Origin: CAYLUN01 sp964386865
Lineage (GTDB): Bacteria; Verrucomicrobiota; Kiritimatiellia; RFP12; UBA1067
Assembly (NCBI GenBank): GCA_964386865.1
Contig: CAYLUN010000009.1
Coordinates: forward strand, 56,964 to 120,963
Length of the DNA stretch: 64,000 nt
Direction of reading: 5' to 3'
The notes below the pieces were generated by a model. The model did not search any database. It was given only the letters and a program-made list of their open reading frames with translations, and was not told where the DNA came from. Made by a program: the position numbers and the translations under genes. Of the stretch, positions 27,558 through 37,240 are shown in pieces; positions within the stretch are counted from its first letter, which is position 1, and every line of letters starts with the position of its first letter.

Positions 27558-30500
27558 CTACTGCTCCAGCCAGACGCGGCCGCGGAAGAAGCGGCGATCC
27601 GCAGCCTCGAGCTGGTTGGTGTAGCTGATGGTCTGGCCCTCGCCCACCACATTCGTCAGCCCCGCCACGCCTACCCAGCTGCCAGGCGCCAGCAGGTCGT
27701 CCGCCTGCACGAGCCCGTAACGGCGAATGCCGCTCAGTCCGTAGGCGCTGCCGTCGTATGGCACGGTCGGGAAGGACACCACCGACAGCCCGCCGCCCAT
27801 GTCCAGCTCGAGGCGGAACACGCTCTGCGACTGGGTTGCGTCCGTACCGGCCACATACTCGTCTCCATTAGGCACGCCATCGCCGTCCGTGTCTGCCTGC
27901 TCGTGCTCGGAGAAGTTGTCCGTCCAGGCCGGGTTGATCTGGTTCAGCCACAGCTCCGGCACGCCGGAGCCCGTCAGCTTGGCCGCGAAATCGGCCGCCA
28001 GCGCGTGCTCATCCCACACGTTTGTAAAAGCGTAGCTCAGCACAGGGCCGACCGCCTGACCGTCCACCCGAACCGCGCTGACCTGAAAGAACGGGTCGGC
28101 GAGAACCGAGATGTTGGTCGCTGTCCCCACAGGAACCAGCAGCTCGCCGGCGGGCGCAACGCGTCCGTGGGAACCCGCCGAGGCGATGATCCGCCGGTAC
28201 AGCATGGAGTTGTAGGTGTCGACGACCAGATCGTCGACCTGCACTTGCCCCGTGAACTCAATACTGCTCATGAAGTTGCTGTTCGTGCTGGCCGACGCAA
28301 ACCAGGCCGACGGCCGAGTAACCAGCTGGCGGTCAACCCAAATCTGGAAGCCGAACGACCCCGACGGGTCGCGCGCGTAGTCCGCCATCACGGTCAGCCG
28401 CACAAAGGCGTTGGACGGGAGCGTCACATCGGCCAGCTCTGTCCACCGGTTCGTGCTGCCGGGCAGCCCATGCCACACCAGCAGCCGCCGGTCGCTGTTA
28501 ACCCAGAAAGCAAGCTGCGCGTCGGGCTCAAAGTCCGGGCGCGCCTCGGCCCCCGCATTGCACGCGAGCAGCATGTCCATGCAGACATTGGTCTGCGCGC
28601 CCGTCTGGTCAAACAGGTTCGTGATGCCGCCGTCAATGGACAGGCCCTGCGCGTGCGCTCCCGCCACCGGCACGCCGCCGGCTCCGGCCGCGTAGCGGTT
28701 GGTTTCGACCACGGCGCGTTCGGCGCTGACGCCGTACCAGCCCCTGACCCCGACCAGCGTCGAGCCCAACTCGTAGGCCTCGAACGTCTCCTTGTAGGGA
28801 ATGCGGTTGGGGGCATTCGTTTCCGTCACGGTCACGGTGATGAAGCGGTTACTCACCAACTGGCCGTAATACAGGGTCAGCATCAGCTCATACCGGCCCG
28901 GCTGCGTGAATTGCGCCGACGCGTCGGCCTGCGTCGGGCGCTCCACCACGACCGACGTGTCGCCCGGGCAGGCCCAGACGAAAGTGACCGGGTTCGTCGA
29001 GCCGCTCAGGCTCTCGACAGCCGCATGGAGATCGATCCGGTCCGTCACCGTCAGGTTGATCGCCTGATCCAGTCCGGCCGCAAAGCCCGGCATGTTGGTG
29101 TAAACGATGATCGGAACCGCGGCTGACGTCGTGACGCCCTCGTCATCGGTCAGGCGCGCCGTAATCCACCGCACGCCTTCGCGCGCATCCAGCGCGACAG
29201 ACGCCGAGTACGGAGCGGACGAAACGCTGGCCGCATCCACGCCGTCGACACAGAAGACGACCTGCCCGACCGCGCCGGCGACAAAGGGTGCGTCGATCAT
29301 CGCCGCGACGGCGATCGAGCACGGCGCCAGATAGCCTGTGTTCGCCGAGGGCGCGGAGACGACGATCTTCGCAGGCACGAGTCCCGGCGTCGCGGCGAGC
29401 CCGGCCACCCAGCTCGCCGGATCGGCGCCGCTGTTCTGCCCCGGCAGCCGCGTCAACGGGCACCCTGTGCCGTCCGCTTCAGTCGCCCAAGGCGCCCCGT
29501 CGTAATACGTCACCTGATCGATGACGTGCCACGAGGCCGCGTCCCCGTCGACGTCGGGGTTGACCGGACGCTCCAGGCGCACCGAGTCGGTCCTGTTGTC
29601 CAGGTGGCCCGAGAAGGGGCCGATCAGCCGGATCTGCCCATTCGTCAACGCGTAGGCGGAAAGGAACGCCCCGAGGGCCGCCGCATTGGTCGCGGGATCA
29701 AATGAAACGACGGCCAGGTGCCCGCCGGCCGGCACCACCGTGTTGGAGGGAAACAGGTAGCTGATCCCGCCGGCTAAGCGCCAGACGCCCACATCCTCCA
29801 CGAGGTTCATCAGCGTGATCGGCTGCGCGTTCGGATTGTACAGCTCTACGTACTCGTCGTTCTCGTTGTTCTCCGGATTGTCCGCCGTCGGCTTCGGGTG
29901 GTACATCACCTCAGAGATCACCACGTCGGCGGCTGCCAGCCGGTTTGAGGCTCCGGGCGTCAACACGCCATAGAACCAAGACGCCGCGCCGTCGGGGAAA
30001 CGGACCAGCGGCACGCCGTTCTCCTCGCCTTTGAAGGACACGGCGTCCACCACGCGGTCCTGTCCCGTGCCCGGTAAAAAGGAGAGCAGAACCTGTTCGC
30101 CGGCTTTGTCCAAGCCGAAGCCGTTGGTGATCGGGGAGTGGAAGTCGTGGATCTCGTCGAAGTAGCGCCACCCGTATGCGGCGAGCGAGTTCGTTGCCGG
30201 TATCGCCCATTTCGCCAGATCTTCGGGATCGTCGCTCAGGTACCACCCGGATCCCAAGATCACCGGCTGGCCCGTCGTGTTGTACAGCTCGATGCCGTCG
30301 TTGGAATCATAGGGCGGGCTGGCATAGTCCGTGTGCGCCAGAATCTCATTGAGGACGAGCGACGCCGCCGGCGCGGACGGCTCGGCTTGCCCCGGCGAGC
30401 CGCCGATGTAAACGCTGGCCTTCCAGTTTCCGGAGTAGTCCAGTTCGTCGTCCGCCTGCGCCACGCCCGGCAGCGGAACCAGCGAGTGCCCCGCGCCGTC

Positions 30501-33500
30501 GGTCGCAACCAGCCAGCTGTTGTTGTAGGTGAATGAAACCACGCTGCGCCCCAGCGCATCTTCGAGCTCAACCTTTTCGCCGGCGTCGTCGAGGCTGGTC
30601 GAAGGGAAGGCGAACACGCCGGCGATCCGCTGCGGCGGAACCGACGGATAGCGGTTCGTAAACGCCGCCAGGTTCTTGACGACCAGGACGAACTCGCCCG
30701 GATTCAGCGTCTGGACGGCGCTCTCCGTGAAGTCGAACGACACGCCCTGCGTGAAGCGCAGCCCGGACAGGCCGACCGGCGCGGAGCCTGCATTCTGAAG
30801 CTCGATGAACTCGTCGTCGCCCGCCAGATAGCTCTCGCCGCCGACGGAGACCGGATGCCCCGGATGAACCATCAGCTCGGTCACCCGCAGAGCCGGCTTC
30901 TCGGCCAGCGTGAACACGGCCTCGGTCAGCGCGCTCCACTCGCCGCCCGCCGTGCGGGCGCGGGCCTTGACCCGCGTCGTGCGCGTCAGCGCCACGCCGT
31001 TCGTATACAGCGCGCCGAGCACGGCGCCCGTTCCATACTGGCGCGGGTCGCTGCCGTCCGTCGTGTAGTAGATCGGCTGGGCAGCCGTCACGGCCACGCT
31101 CAGGCTGTTGGAGAACGCGCCGCCGAACGGGGCGAACACCGGCGCATCGTTGGTCGGGTAAAGCCCCCGGATCCTGAAGAACTGGAGCGCCTTCGCGCCG
31201 CGCTGCGTCAGGAACGTATTCAGCACGTAGTCGCGCTGCGCCCGCCACTGGTCGACCGTGTGCGTCGCGTTGCCGTCCTGGTCGCCCCAGCGCGCGCTTT
31301 CCGCGACGAGCGCCGGCTCGATCATCGCCGCCAGCTCCTGGTACAGCGGCACCGTCACCTCGGGCGTCAGCGGGCCGCCGTTGAACATGTGCTTCTGTAT
31401 CCGGTCGGCGAAACGCAGCCGATACTCCGCGTTCAACGCCAGCCGGCTGTGCATCACAGCCGCGCCCCTGGCGTCGCCGGTCACGTCGCTGTTGATGTCG
31501 CCCCACACGCCTAAGCTAGCCTCGCAGTCCCAGATCGAGAATTTGAACCCCGTGCTCACCGAGTCGATCCGGTCACGGAACGCGCGCCAGTTGTTCCAGG
31601 GCCAGTCGCTGTTCGCGCTCCAATACTGAGCGACCAGATAGTCGATGTAGTTCCCGATGTCCAGGTAGACCGGATAGGCCATGTCACGCGCGCCGCCCGG
31701 GCCATTCCCCTGCACCCGCTGGTAAATCTCGTTGCTGACGCCGTTGGTGGGGAGCATGTTCACCATCGTGTTCCATGCCGTCAAGTTGCCGTCCAAGGCG
31801 ACCCCGTCCTGACTGCGCACGTCCCAGGTGTCATCCTGTCCGCCGTAGTAGGCGGCAGCCGTTTCCCCTGACACCTGTTCCGTCAAGTTGTAGATGCCCC
31901 AGTACAGCCCGTTCAGGTAGAGGTGAACGAACGTGCCGTGGGGCGAGACCCCCCCCATGTCCCGGTGCGTGCGCCGCATGAACTCGTCGACGATGTACTG
32001 CGTCTTCTGATGCCCCCACTTATTCCACCCGTCATTCGCTCCTGCGCGAAGCACCAGGTCGTCGAACTTGGTGACCGCGTCGCCGGAGAATATATCCTCC
32101 TCCAGCCAGCCCTCGCCGTAAAAGCTCTTGAACTGCAGCGAAAACGACTTCTTCAGCGAATAATTAAAGCCTCTGAATGCCCCGCCCTGAATCTGCAGGC
32201 CGCAGTCGACCTGGAAGCGGCTGTCGTTGTCGGCATCGATCCACTCCGCCGACACTTCTCGCTCCCAGTTGGTGCCCGTCGAATTCGGGTTGACATAGAT
32301 ACCCCTGGCCGCGTCGAACAGGTTCGACACCGGCGTCACAAGCGACAGCGACGGCAAGGCTTTCAGCGCGTTCGTCAGCGACACGCCGTAAGCCGCGACG
32401 ACCGTCTGGTTCATGCTGTAATCAGGCAAATTTGTGCTGCCGTTGGATATCCACAAGTTCGTCGGATACCCCGCCGGTATGCCGGACTGGCGCAGCGCAT
32501 CGTCCGCCGAAATATAGCTGTGGGTGTCGACGGTCGAAGGCGCGAACCCGCTCTTGAACGCGGCCGCGCGGAGCACGGCGGTGTGGGTCAGGTCGAACGG
32601 CGCCGTGCAGAGCGCGCTCGCGGCCGTCGGCGACTCGGCGTCGGTCGTATACCGGATCTCGGAGCCCGCCATCGACGGCGTCACCGTAACCTGCGGCAAC
32701 GCGTTGGTGTAGACGCCCCGCTTGGGGCTAAACTTGACGCCCGTCACCTCGTTGCTGGGCCCCGAAAACGCGTTGACCGCCAACGGCGTCGGCACGCCGA
32801 AATAGCGGCTTTCCCCGGCCAGGCCCAGCCCATAGGAAATGTCCGCCGATTGCGCGGGAAACGCCGGCGCGTATTCGCTCGCCACCGTCACGCCGTCAGG
32901 CTTCACCAGCCCCAGATACTCGCCGTCGCCGCTCAGGGAGAAGCTGGCGTGCAGCTCGCTGTTGGTGACCGAGTACGCCTTGCTGTCGGTCCAGACCAGC
33001 AGGTAGCCCCTGCTGGCGATGATCGACGCGGCGTGAGCGGGGAACTGCCACTTCGTGGGCGTGGTCGCCTTGTCCGTCAGGTACCACCCGCCCAGGTTCA
33101 CGTTGGTCGGGGCCGGGTTATACAGCTCGACCCAATCCTCGTACTTGCCCAGCGAGTTCTTGCGCGTGGAGTCGTTGATCGCCATGAATTCGTTGATGAT
33201 GACGTTGGTCGCCGCCGCGGGAAGGCTCGCCGTCAGCTCGGGCAGCATGAGCAAATCGCTGCTGCTGCCCGAGTTGTTCAGCGCGTGGACGGCCAACACA
33301 TTCGCACCGCTTGACACGTAAGGAAGATACGCTGTGAGATTGACACTCTGGTAGCTTTGGGCCAAGCCGTCATCGCGGCTGGCGGTCGCGGTCGAGTTAT
33401 AGGCCGCATTCGCTGGCGCGTTCGTCCGCGCGACCTCGACGCCGTTCAGATAGGCGATGAATCCGTCCTCGTACTTGAGCCGCAGGGTGAGGCTGTCGTA

Positions 33501-33827
33501 GTTCTTCCCGGCCGGCAGCTCGAACGCGAAACGCGCGTAGAAGGTGACCGTGCCGACCGGAACCGTCGCGCCGAACAGCGAGGAGTACGTGCCTTCGGTG
33601 TCGTATCCCAAACCGCTGCGCCCGTCTTCCCACAACGAATCGTCGAAAGCCCGCGCCGTCCAGTTCGTCCCGAGCGAGCCGTCCGCAGGAACCAGGTAGC
33701 GGCACACCGCGTTGGACGCCACAAGCGTCTCGTCGAGGGCGACCGCCTCACAAGCCAACAGCCCCCCCACAATCGCAGCCAAGAAACCGAACCGGAAACG
33801 AATTCGCCACACACATCGTGCCGTCAT
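27558..33827 (-). CDS. Giant secreted CotH-kinase/lamin-tail domain protein
   Basis: A 2,089-residue exported protein. A signal peptide is followed by a galactose-binding-like domain (about 40-165) and a lamin-tail (LTD) domain starting at about 212 (INEFMAINDSTRKNS; EDWVELYNP). A chitobiase-C-terminal-like module (about 330-390) precedes a CotH domain (about 490-800: GLQIQGGAFRGFNYSLKKSF, LRAGANDGWNKW, NGLYWGIYNLTEQ, FSIWDCEASLG). Then come another chitobiase-like module (about 900), three more LTD domains (about 979, 1159, 1302), Ig-like and LamG-like regions, and a calcium-binding DTDGDGVPNGDE near 1981. CotH proteins are secreted protein kinases, and LTD domains are common in surface proteins of this group. 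ATG 33827 has GGAAGG 9 nt upstream; ATG 33833 is an alternative. It likely acts at the cell surface in adhesion or substrate binding. Confidence 0.87.
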   Translation of the reverse strand: MTARCVWRIRFRFGFLAAIVGGLLACEAVALDETLVASNAVCRYLVPADGSLGTNWTARAFDDSLWEDGRSGLGYDTEGTYSSLFGATVPVGTVTFYARFAFELPAGKNYDSLTLRLKYEDGFIAYLNGVEVARTNAPANAAYNSTATASRDDGLAQSYQSVNLTAYLPYVSSGANVLAVHALNNSGSSSDLLMLPELTASLPAAATNVIINEFMAINDSTRKNSLGKYEDWVELYNPAPTNVNLGGWYLTDKATTPTKWQFPAHAASIIASRGYLLVWTDSKAYSVTNSELHASFSLSGDGEYLGLVKPDGVTVASEYAPAFPAQSADISYGLGLAGESRYFGVPTPLAVNAFSGPSNEVTGVKFSPKRGVYTNALPQVTVTPSMAGSEIRYTTDAESPTAASALCTAPFDLTHTAVLRAAAFKSGFAPSTVDTHSYISADDALRQSGIPAGYPTNLWISNGSTNLPDYSMNQTVVAAYGVSLTNALKALPSLSLVTPVSNLFDAARGIYVNPNSTGTNWEREVSAEWIDADNDSRFQVDCGLQIQGGAFRGFNYSLKKSFSLQFKSFYGEGWLEEDIFSGDAVTKFDDLVLRAGANDGWNKWGHQKTQYIVDEFMRRTHRDMGGVSPHGTFVHLYLNGLYWGIYNLTEQVSGETAAAYYGGQDDTWDVRSQDGVALDGNLTAWNTMVNMLPTNGVSNEIYQRVQGNGPGGARDMAYPVYLDIGNYIDYLVAQYWSANSDWPWNNWRAFRDRIDSVSTGFKFSIWDCEASLGVWGDINSDVTGDARGAAVMHSRLALNAEYRLRFADRIQKHMFNGGPLTPEVTVPLYQELAAMIEPALVAESARWGDQDGNATHTVDQWRAQRDYVLNTFLTQRGAKALQFFRIRGLYPTNDAPVFAPFGGAFSNSLSVAVTAAQPIYYTTDGSDPRQYGTGAVLGALYTNGVALTRTTRVKARARTAGGEWSALTEAVFTLAEKPALRVTELMVHPGHPVSVGGESYLAGDDEFIELQNAGSAPVGLSGLRFTQGVSFDFTESAVQTLNPGEFVLVVKNLAAFTNRYPSVPPQRIAGVFAFPSTSLDDAGEKVELEDALGRSVVSFTYNNSWLVATDGAGHSLVPLPGVAQADDELDYSGNWKASVYIGGSPGQAEPSAPAASLVLNEILAHTDYASPPYDSNDGIELYNTTGQPVILGSGWYLSDDPEDLAKWAIPATNSLAAYGWRYFDEIHDFHSPITNGFGLDKAGEQVLLSFLPGTGQDRVVDAVSFKGEENGVPLVRFPDGAASWFYGVLTPGASNRLAAADVVISEVMYHPKPTADNPENNENDEYVELYNPNAQPITLMNLVEDVGVWRLAGGISYLFPSNTVVPAGGHLAVVSFDPATNAAALGAFLSAYALTNGQIRLIGPFSGHLDNRTDSVRLERPVNPDVDGDAASWHVIDQVTYYDGAPWATEADGTGCPLTRLPGQNSGADPASWVAGLAATPGLVPAKIVVSAPSANTGYLAPCSIAVAAMIDAPFVAGAVGQVVFCVDGVDAASVSSAPYSASVALDAREGVRWITARLTDDEGVTTSAAVPIIVYTNMPGFAAGLDQAINLTVTDRIDLHAAVESLSGSTNPVTFVWACPGDTSVVVERPTQADASAQFTQPGRYELMLTLYYGQLVSNRFITVTVTETNAPNRIPYKETFEAYELGSTLVGVRGWYGVSAERAVVETNRYAAGAGGVPVAGAHAQGLSIDGGITNLFDQTGAQTNVCMDMLLACNAGAEARPDFEPDAQLAFWVNSDRRLLVWHGLPGSTNRWTELADVTLPSNAFVRLTVMADYARDPSGSFGFQIWVDRQLVTRPSAWFASASTNSNFMSSIEFTGQVQVDDLVVDTYNSMLYRRIIASAGSHGRVAPAGELLVPVGTATNISVLADPFFQVSAVRVDGQAVGPVLSYAFTNVWDEHALAADFAAKLTGSGVPELWLNQINPAWTDNFSEHEQADTDGDGVPNGDEYVAGTDATQSQSVFRLELDMGGGLSVVSFPTVPYDGSAYGLSGIRRYGLVQADDLLAPGSWVGVAGLTNVVGEGQTISYTNQLEAADRRFFRGRVWLEQ

Positions 33828-33991
33828 TACCATTGCCCTTCCGTAAGCAACCTGAGAACTCCAGCCCACCCGCAAAGAAGACACGTCACACATGAGACAC
33901 CACGCTTGACCCGCAAAGGTTAGAATTGTGGCATGTGGAGACGTGAAAGGCAAGGGCAACCGCCAGTTACAGATCCAGCCCCTCATTTTGC

Positions 33992-34019
33992 TTGCACACC
34001 GCGCTTGCGTTGTTAGAAT
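33992..34019 (+). promoter_or_regulatory. Candidate promoter of the ATP-grasp gene, leaderless transcript
   Basis: TTGCAC (33992-33997), a 16-nt spacer and TAGAAT (34014-34019) make a good sigma70-type promoter. The -10 box ends only 6 nt before the ATG at 34026 and no Shine-Dalgarno sequence is present, so transcription should start at or next to the start codon. Confidence 0.55.
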
Positions 34020-34025
34020 GACAAC

Positions 34026-35108
34026 ATGAAACGGAAACGTGTGTTGCACATCGCTCTGATCTACAACACCTGTCGCGCGGCGGTGCCGGAGACTCCGGAC
34101 GACCGCGGCAGCATGGATGATCTGAAGATCTTCATCCGCCGTGTGGCGCGCGTGCTGCGCAGCCTCGGCCACCGTGTCACGGTGTTGCCGCTGGCCAACG
34201 ACATGCTGGGCTTCCAGCGCAAGCTGACGCGCCTGCAGCCGGACGTGGTCTTCAACCAGTACGACGACGTCGTGCACAGCGCGCTTTACGAAATGCGCGT
34301 GGCCGCGCTCGTGCGCATGATGGGCTTCCCGATCACCGGCTCGCACGCCCTGGCGCTGGGCCTCTGCCGCTACAAGCACATGGCCGCAAGCCTGCTCCAG
34401 GGAGCCGGCTTGCGGGTTCCACCCGGGGCGCGGCTGCTGGAGCGCGTGAAGGACGTAGCCGGCGTAAAATGGCGCTTCCCCGTCATCGTGCAGGCCGCGA
34501 AAGAGCATGCGGGTGTCGGGCTGACGCGCCACTCGGTGGTTCACTCGGTCACCGCCCTGCGCCGTCAGGTCGGTATCATTCTGCGTGATTACAACCAGCC
34601 GGCAACGGTGCAGCGCTTCCTGCCGGGCCGCGAGTTCAACATCGGCATCATCGGCGGAACCAAGCAGCGCGTGCTGCCCTTCGCCGAGGTCAACTACTCC
34701 GAGCTGCCGGACGACATTCCGCAAATCATGTCCTACGCCGCCAAGTGGACGGAAAGCAGCGTCGAGTACAAGCGCACGTCGGTGATCTGCCCGGCGGCTG
34801 TCTCGCCGCCCTTGGCTCGCCGGCTAACCGCCCTGACGGTCAAGGCCTTTCGCGCGCTGGGCGGATGGGGCTACGGCCGCGTGGACATTCGGCTCGACGA
34901 GCACGGCGAGCCGCACGTGCTGGAGGTCAACTGCAACCCCTGCCTGGAGGAAGACGTCGCGCTGGCCCGCTCGGCTAAGGCTGCTGGCATCGCCTACCCG
35001 CAGCTTCTGCAGATGATCATCGACGCCGCCTTCGAAAAGCCGCCCTTTGACGCCGATGTGCCGATGCTGGTGCCGCCGCGCCCGGCCAGCCCACTGGAGC
35101 CGACCTGA
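34026..35108 (+). CDS. D-alanine-D-alanine ligase-like ATP-grasp protein
   Basis: A 360-residue cytoplasmic ATP-grasp protein. The N-terminal lobe has DVVFNQYDDVVHSALYEMR and GFPITGSHALALGLCRYK, which corresponds to the Ddl region G-x-x-G-S-x-x-A-S-x-x-x-x-x-x-K. The central lobe has FPVIVQAAKEHAGVGLT. The C-terminal metal-binding part has YGRVDIRLDEHGEPHVLEVNCNP. Such enzymes join a carboxylate to an amine through an acyl phosphate. It is probably not the housekeeping Ddl: it differs at several motifs and is not next to mur genes. It is convergent with a zinc metallopeptidase gene (6-nt gap), hinting that one makes and the other cuts a small peptide or amide. That pairing is an inference. 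Confidence 0.85.
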   Translation: MKRKRVLHIALIYNTCRAAVPETPDDRGSMDDLKIFIRRVARVLRSLGHRVTVLPLANDMLGFQRKLTRLQPDVVFNQYDDVVHSALYEMRVAALVRMMGFPITGSHALALGLCRYKHMAASLLQGAGLRVPPGARLLERVKDVAGVKWRFPVIVQAAKEHAGVGLTRHSVVHSVTALRRQVGIILRDYNQPATVQRFLPGREFNIGIIGGTKQRVLPFAEVNYSELPDDIPQIMSYAAKWTESSVEYKRTSVICPAAVSPPLARRLTALTVKAFRALGGWGYGRVDIRLDEHGEPHVLEVNCNPCLEEDVALARSAKAAGIAYPQLLQMIIDAAFEKPPFDADVPMLVPPRPASPLEPT

Positions 35109-35114
35109 GCCGGG

Positions 35115-36164
35115 CTACTCGATGTCGAAGCGGCCGCGCAGCCCGAAGCGCGTCGCCATGGAGGTCACCAGCGCGGTGATGTCGAGCAGGTAGGCATCCT
35201 CGCGGCGGGGGTACATGCGCAGGCCCAGCGCCTTGCTGCGGTCGGAGAGCTTGGCGAGGATCATGCCGATGTCGTCGGCCGTCATGCCCGACCAGCGGGC
35301 GATTCGGGCGGTCAGCGCGCGCCGCCTACGCGCCAGAAAGAGATGGACGGGCAGCGAGTCGGCAAACCCCCGCGTGCGGGGGAAGATCTCGCGCAGCTTG
35401 TCGTCCACGTACCCCTGCGCGGCCGCTCGGTAACGCTCGAGCCGCTGCCCGTAATGCTCGGCCAGCGAGACGTTCATTTCCGCGGTCGGCGCGATCAGCG
35501 TTCCGCCGGTGACGAGCGGGGGTCGCTCGCGGTAACGCCGCATCAGTCGCGCCACATACTCGATCTTGGCCAGCGCCGGCCAGCCGGCGTAGCGCGTGCG
35601 CCAGCGCGAGCCGGGGGTCAGCCAGATGGCAAAGGTCTCGGCGAAATCCTCGTCGGGGTGCTTCTGCGCATACGTGTTGAGGTGGTACTGCCCGTGGGTC
35701 AGGTGGCGGACAAACAGCCGGCTGAAGGGGTCGGGCGAGAAGGCGTCGCGATAAGGCTTGTTGAAACGGCCGAACTTCTCGTTCCACTCCTTGTCGTCCC
35801 AGAGGCGGTACGCGTAGTTGATGGCATGCCCGGCTTCGTGGCGGAGCAGCATCATGATGGTGTCGCCGTCCTCTATCTCCCCGGTCTGCTCCTCCTCGAT
35901 CCGCGCCAGGCGCTTGTCGGCCAGGTAGAAGGGAATGCCGATCACCGGAACTTCGTCCGGGCAGCCCCAACTGTCGGTCAGATAGAAGCCGGGCACGAAC
36001 GCGAAACGGCTCGCCGCAAATTCATTCTTGAGCCGCAACACGTAGGGCTCGACCGGCGAGCGTTCGATGCGCAGGGGCAATTGGCTGATACGCGTGTTCA
36101 TCAGTTCGTAGCGAACTGTTTCCCATGCGTTGATAACTGAATGGATGCGCGAGGTGGCGGCCAT
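35115..36164 (-). CDS. Putative zinc-binding metallopeptidase
   Basis: A 349-residue protein without a signal peptide. LLRHEAGHAINYAYRL contains the zinc site H-E-x-x-H (His109, Glu110, His113), and DEDFAETFAIWL supplies a probable third ligand, Glu176, as in gluzincin-type peptidases. The family is a poorly studied group annotated as putative zinc-binding metallopeptidase. The rest is helical with a charged C-terminal region that may bind the substrate. It is convergent with the ATP-grasp ligase gene and only 6 nt from it. Upstream (36165 onward) lies a region of gene debris, so this is the last clearly intact gene of the left part of the window. Confidence 0.8.
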   Translation of the reverse strand: MAATSRIHSVINAWETVRYELMNTRISQLPLRIERSPVEPYVLRLKNEFAASRFAFVPGFYLTDSWGCPDEVPVIGIPFYLADKRLARIEEEQTGEIEDGDTIMMLLRHEAGHAINYAYRLWDDKEWNEKFGRFNKPYRDAFSPDPFSRLFVRHLTHGQYHLNTYAQKHPDEDFAETFAIWLTPGSRWRTRYAGWPALAKIEYVARLMRRYRERPPLVTGGTLIAPTAEMNVSLAEHYGQRLERYRAAAQGYVDDKLREIFPRTRGFADSLPVHLFLARRRRALTARIARWSGMTADDIGMILAKLSDRSKALGLRMYPRREDAYLLDITALVTSMATRFGLRGRFDIE

Positions 36165-37237
36165 GGCGGAGAGTCGGTGGCGGGGTTAAACCCGGCAATT
36201 CGCGGCGCCGTGTCAAGGCGACGTCTTTTCCAGCGAAGATGAAATACGTTAACCGGAAGTCACGGGGGAGTCAAACCCTTTGGCGGCCGGAAAGGCCCGG
36301 CGCGTCCCGGCCGGCCGCCCGGGCCCGACGCGCCACGAGCCGGAATCCGAGACTGGGCCGCCCGCCCGCGCCGTCTGAATGCGGACGAGCACGGGTGGGC
36401 TGATACGGCGTTGCCTACCCAAAACAAGAAAACTAGCAGTCGCTGTAAATATCTGGCGTTCAATAGGTTATTTCGATTGTCACCCCACGGGGTTGAGGCA
36501 TGGCATAAAACGGCGGATTGGCTACGGGGTGTCCACTACATCAGGGACATTCTGGAGGAGGCAGAAGTGTGCGCATGAAGCCTCCTATGCCTGCCTAGCG
36601 GCTACCGGCTCGCCACCCTTATACACGGCAAGCAGCGGTTAAAGTCTGGATTCTCAGGGTTTCACCTTGCTAAAGTGGTGTCCTTGGATATCGAAAACGA
36701 AATGAGCGGAAACACAGACATCCTGATTGTCGGCGGGCCGGAGACACCTCCTGTCACGGGGAGCAAGAAGGTTCGCCAGGTGCGCTTGGACTTCGCGGGG
36801 CTCTGCGAGGCCTATAGCCTGCCTCCAGAGATCGAGACGGTCATCTATATGCCTGTGTTTCCATAAGCACCTGTTTCACGGTGCCAACCGAGAATGAGAT
36901 TAAAGCCTTTGTTACGAAAGAAGGTGGTTAGGCTACGTGCTCGCATGCGCACCCGACGGCCTGCCGATACTGGTTATCGACCCGCTGGCGGGGCCGCTGG
37001 TCGTCAAGCTGTTCGAGGCGCTTGCAGAACAAGTCCACTAAGCTGACGGCCACTCCCGCCAACCGGAAAGAGGCGCAGCAGATCGCCGTCTCCTGCGAGC
37101 AGGCTCATCAGTACCGGACAGTCGTCAAGACGCTCCGCGACAATTACTCGAAGATCGCCCAGAAGCTCAACCGCTCGTGGAAGGTTCCGACCGTCAAGGA
37201 CTTCATCGCGAACTGGACGGCCATGTCTGCGCTGGTC
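36165..37237. other. Gene-poor stretch with apparent debris; no intact gene recognised
   Basis: About 1.07 kb between the metallopeptidase and the start of the polysaccharide cluster. The first 200 bp are very GC-rich with palindromic C/G runs near 36290-36370. From about 36420 the composition drops and short coding-like pieces appear on the plus strand (36702-36866, a coding-looking stretch around 36935-37040, and 37022-37240), none forming a full protein. The stretch abuts a glycosidase gene stub at 37238. No inverted-repeat ends, target duplications or transposase motifs could be recognised, but the pattern resembles remains of an inserted or recombined element. Confidence 0.6.
36702..36866 (+). 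CDS. Small hypothetical ORF, possibly a fragment
   Basis: A 54-residue frame from ATG to TAA (begins MSGNTDILIVGG, ends IETVIYMPVFP). Codon use looks protein-like, with many G/C third positions, unlike the surrounding DNA. There is no recognisable domain and no clear ribosome site. It may be the remnant of a longer foreign gene, since similar coding-looking sequence in another frame follows at 36935-37040. Confidence 0.3.
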   Translation: MSGNTDILIVGGPETPPVTGSKKVRQVRLDFAGLCEAYSLPPEIETVIYMPVFP

Positions 37238-37240
37238 GTT
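37022..37240 (+). pseudogene. Unidentified gene fragment ending at the GH42-like stub
   Basis: A plus-strand frame from a TTG at 37022 gives about 72 residues (QNKSTKLTATPANRKEAQ, then VKTLRDNYSKIAQKLNRSW and KVPTVKDFIANW) with plausible coding character, mostly polar and helical. It then runs into DNA antisense to the glycosidase stub at about 37238, where it loses meaning. The preceding stretch in another frame (GYVLACAPDGLPILVIDPL, VVKLFEALAEQ) might be the upstream part after a frameshift. I do not recognise the family. It could be part of a mobile-element protein. Confidence 0.35.

Noticed and set aside
33834..34724. Upstream extension of the CotH/LTD gene frame
   Set aside because: It is antisense to the ATP-grasp gene, lacks conserved sequence and would remove the signal peptide from the N-terminus.
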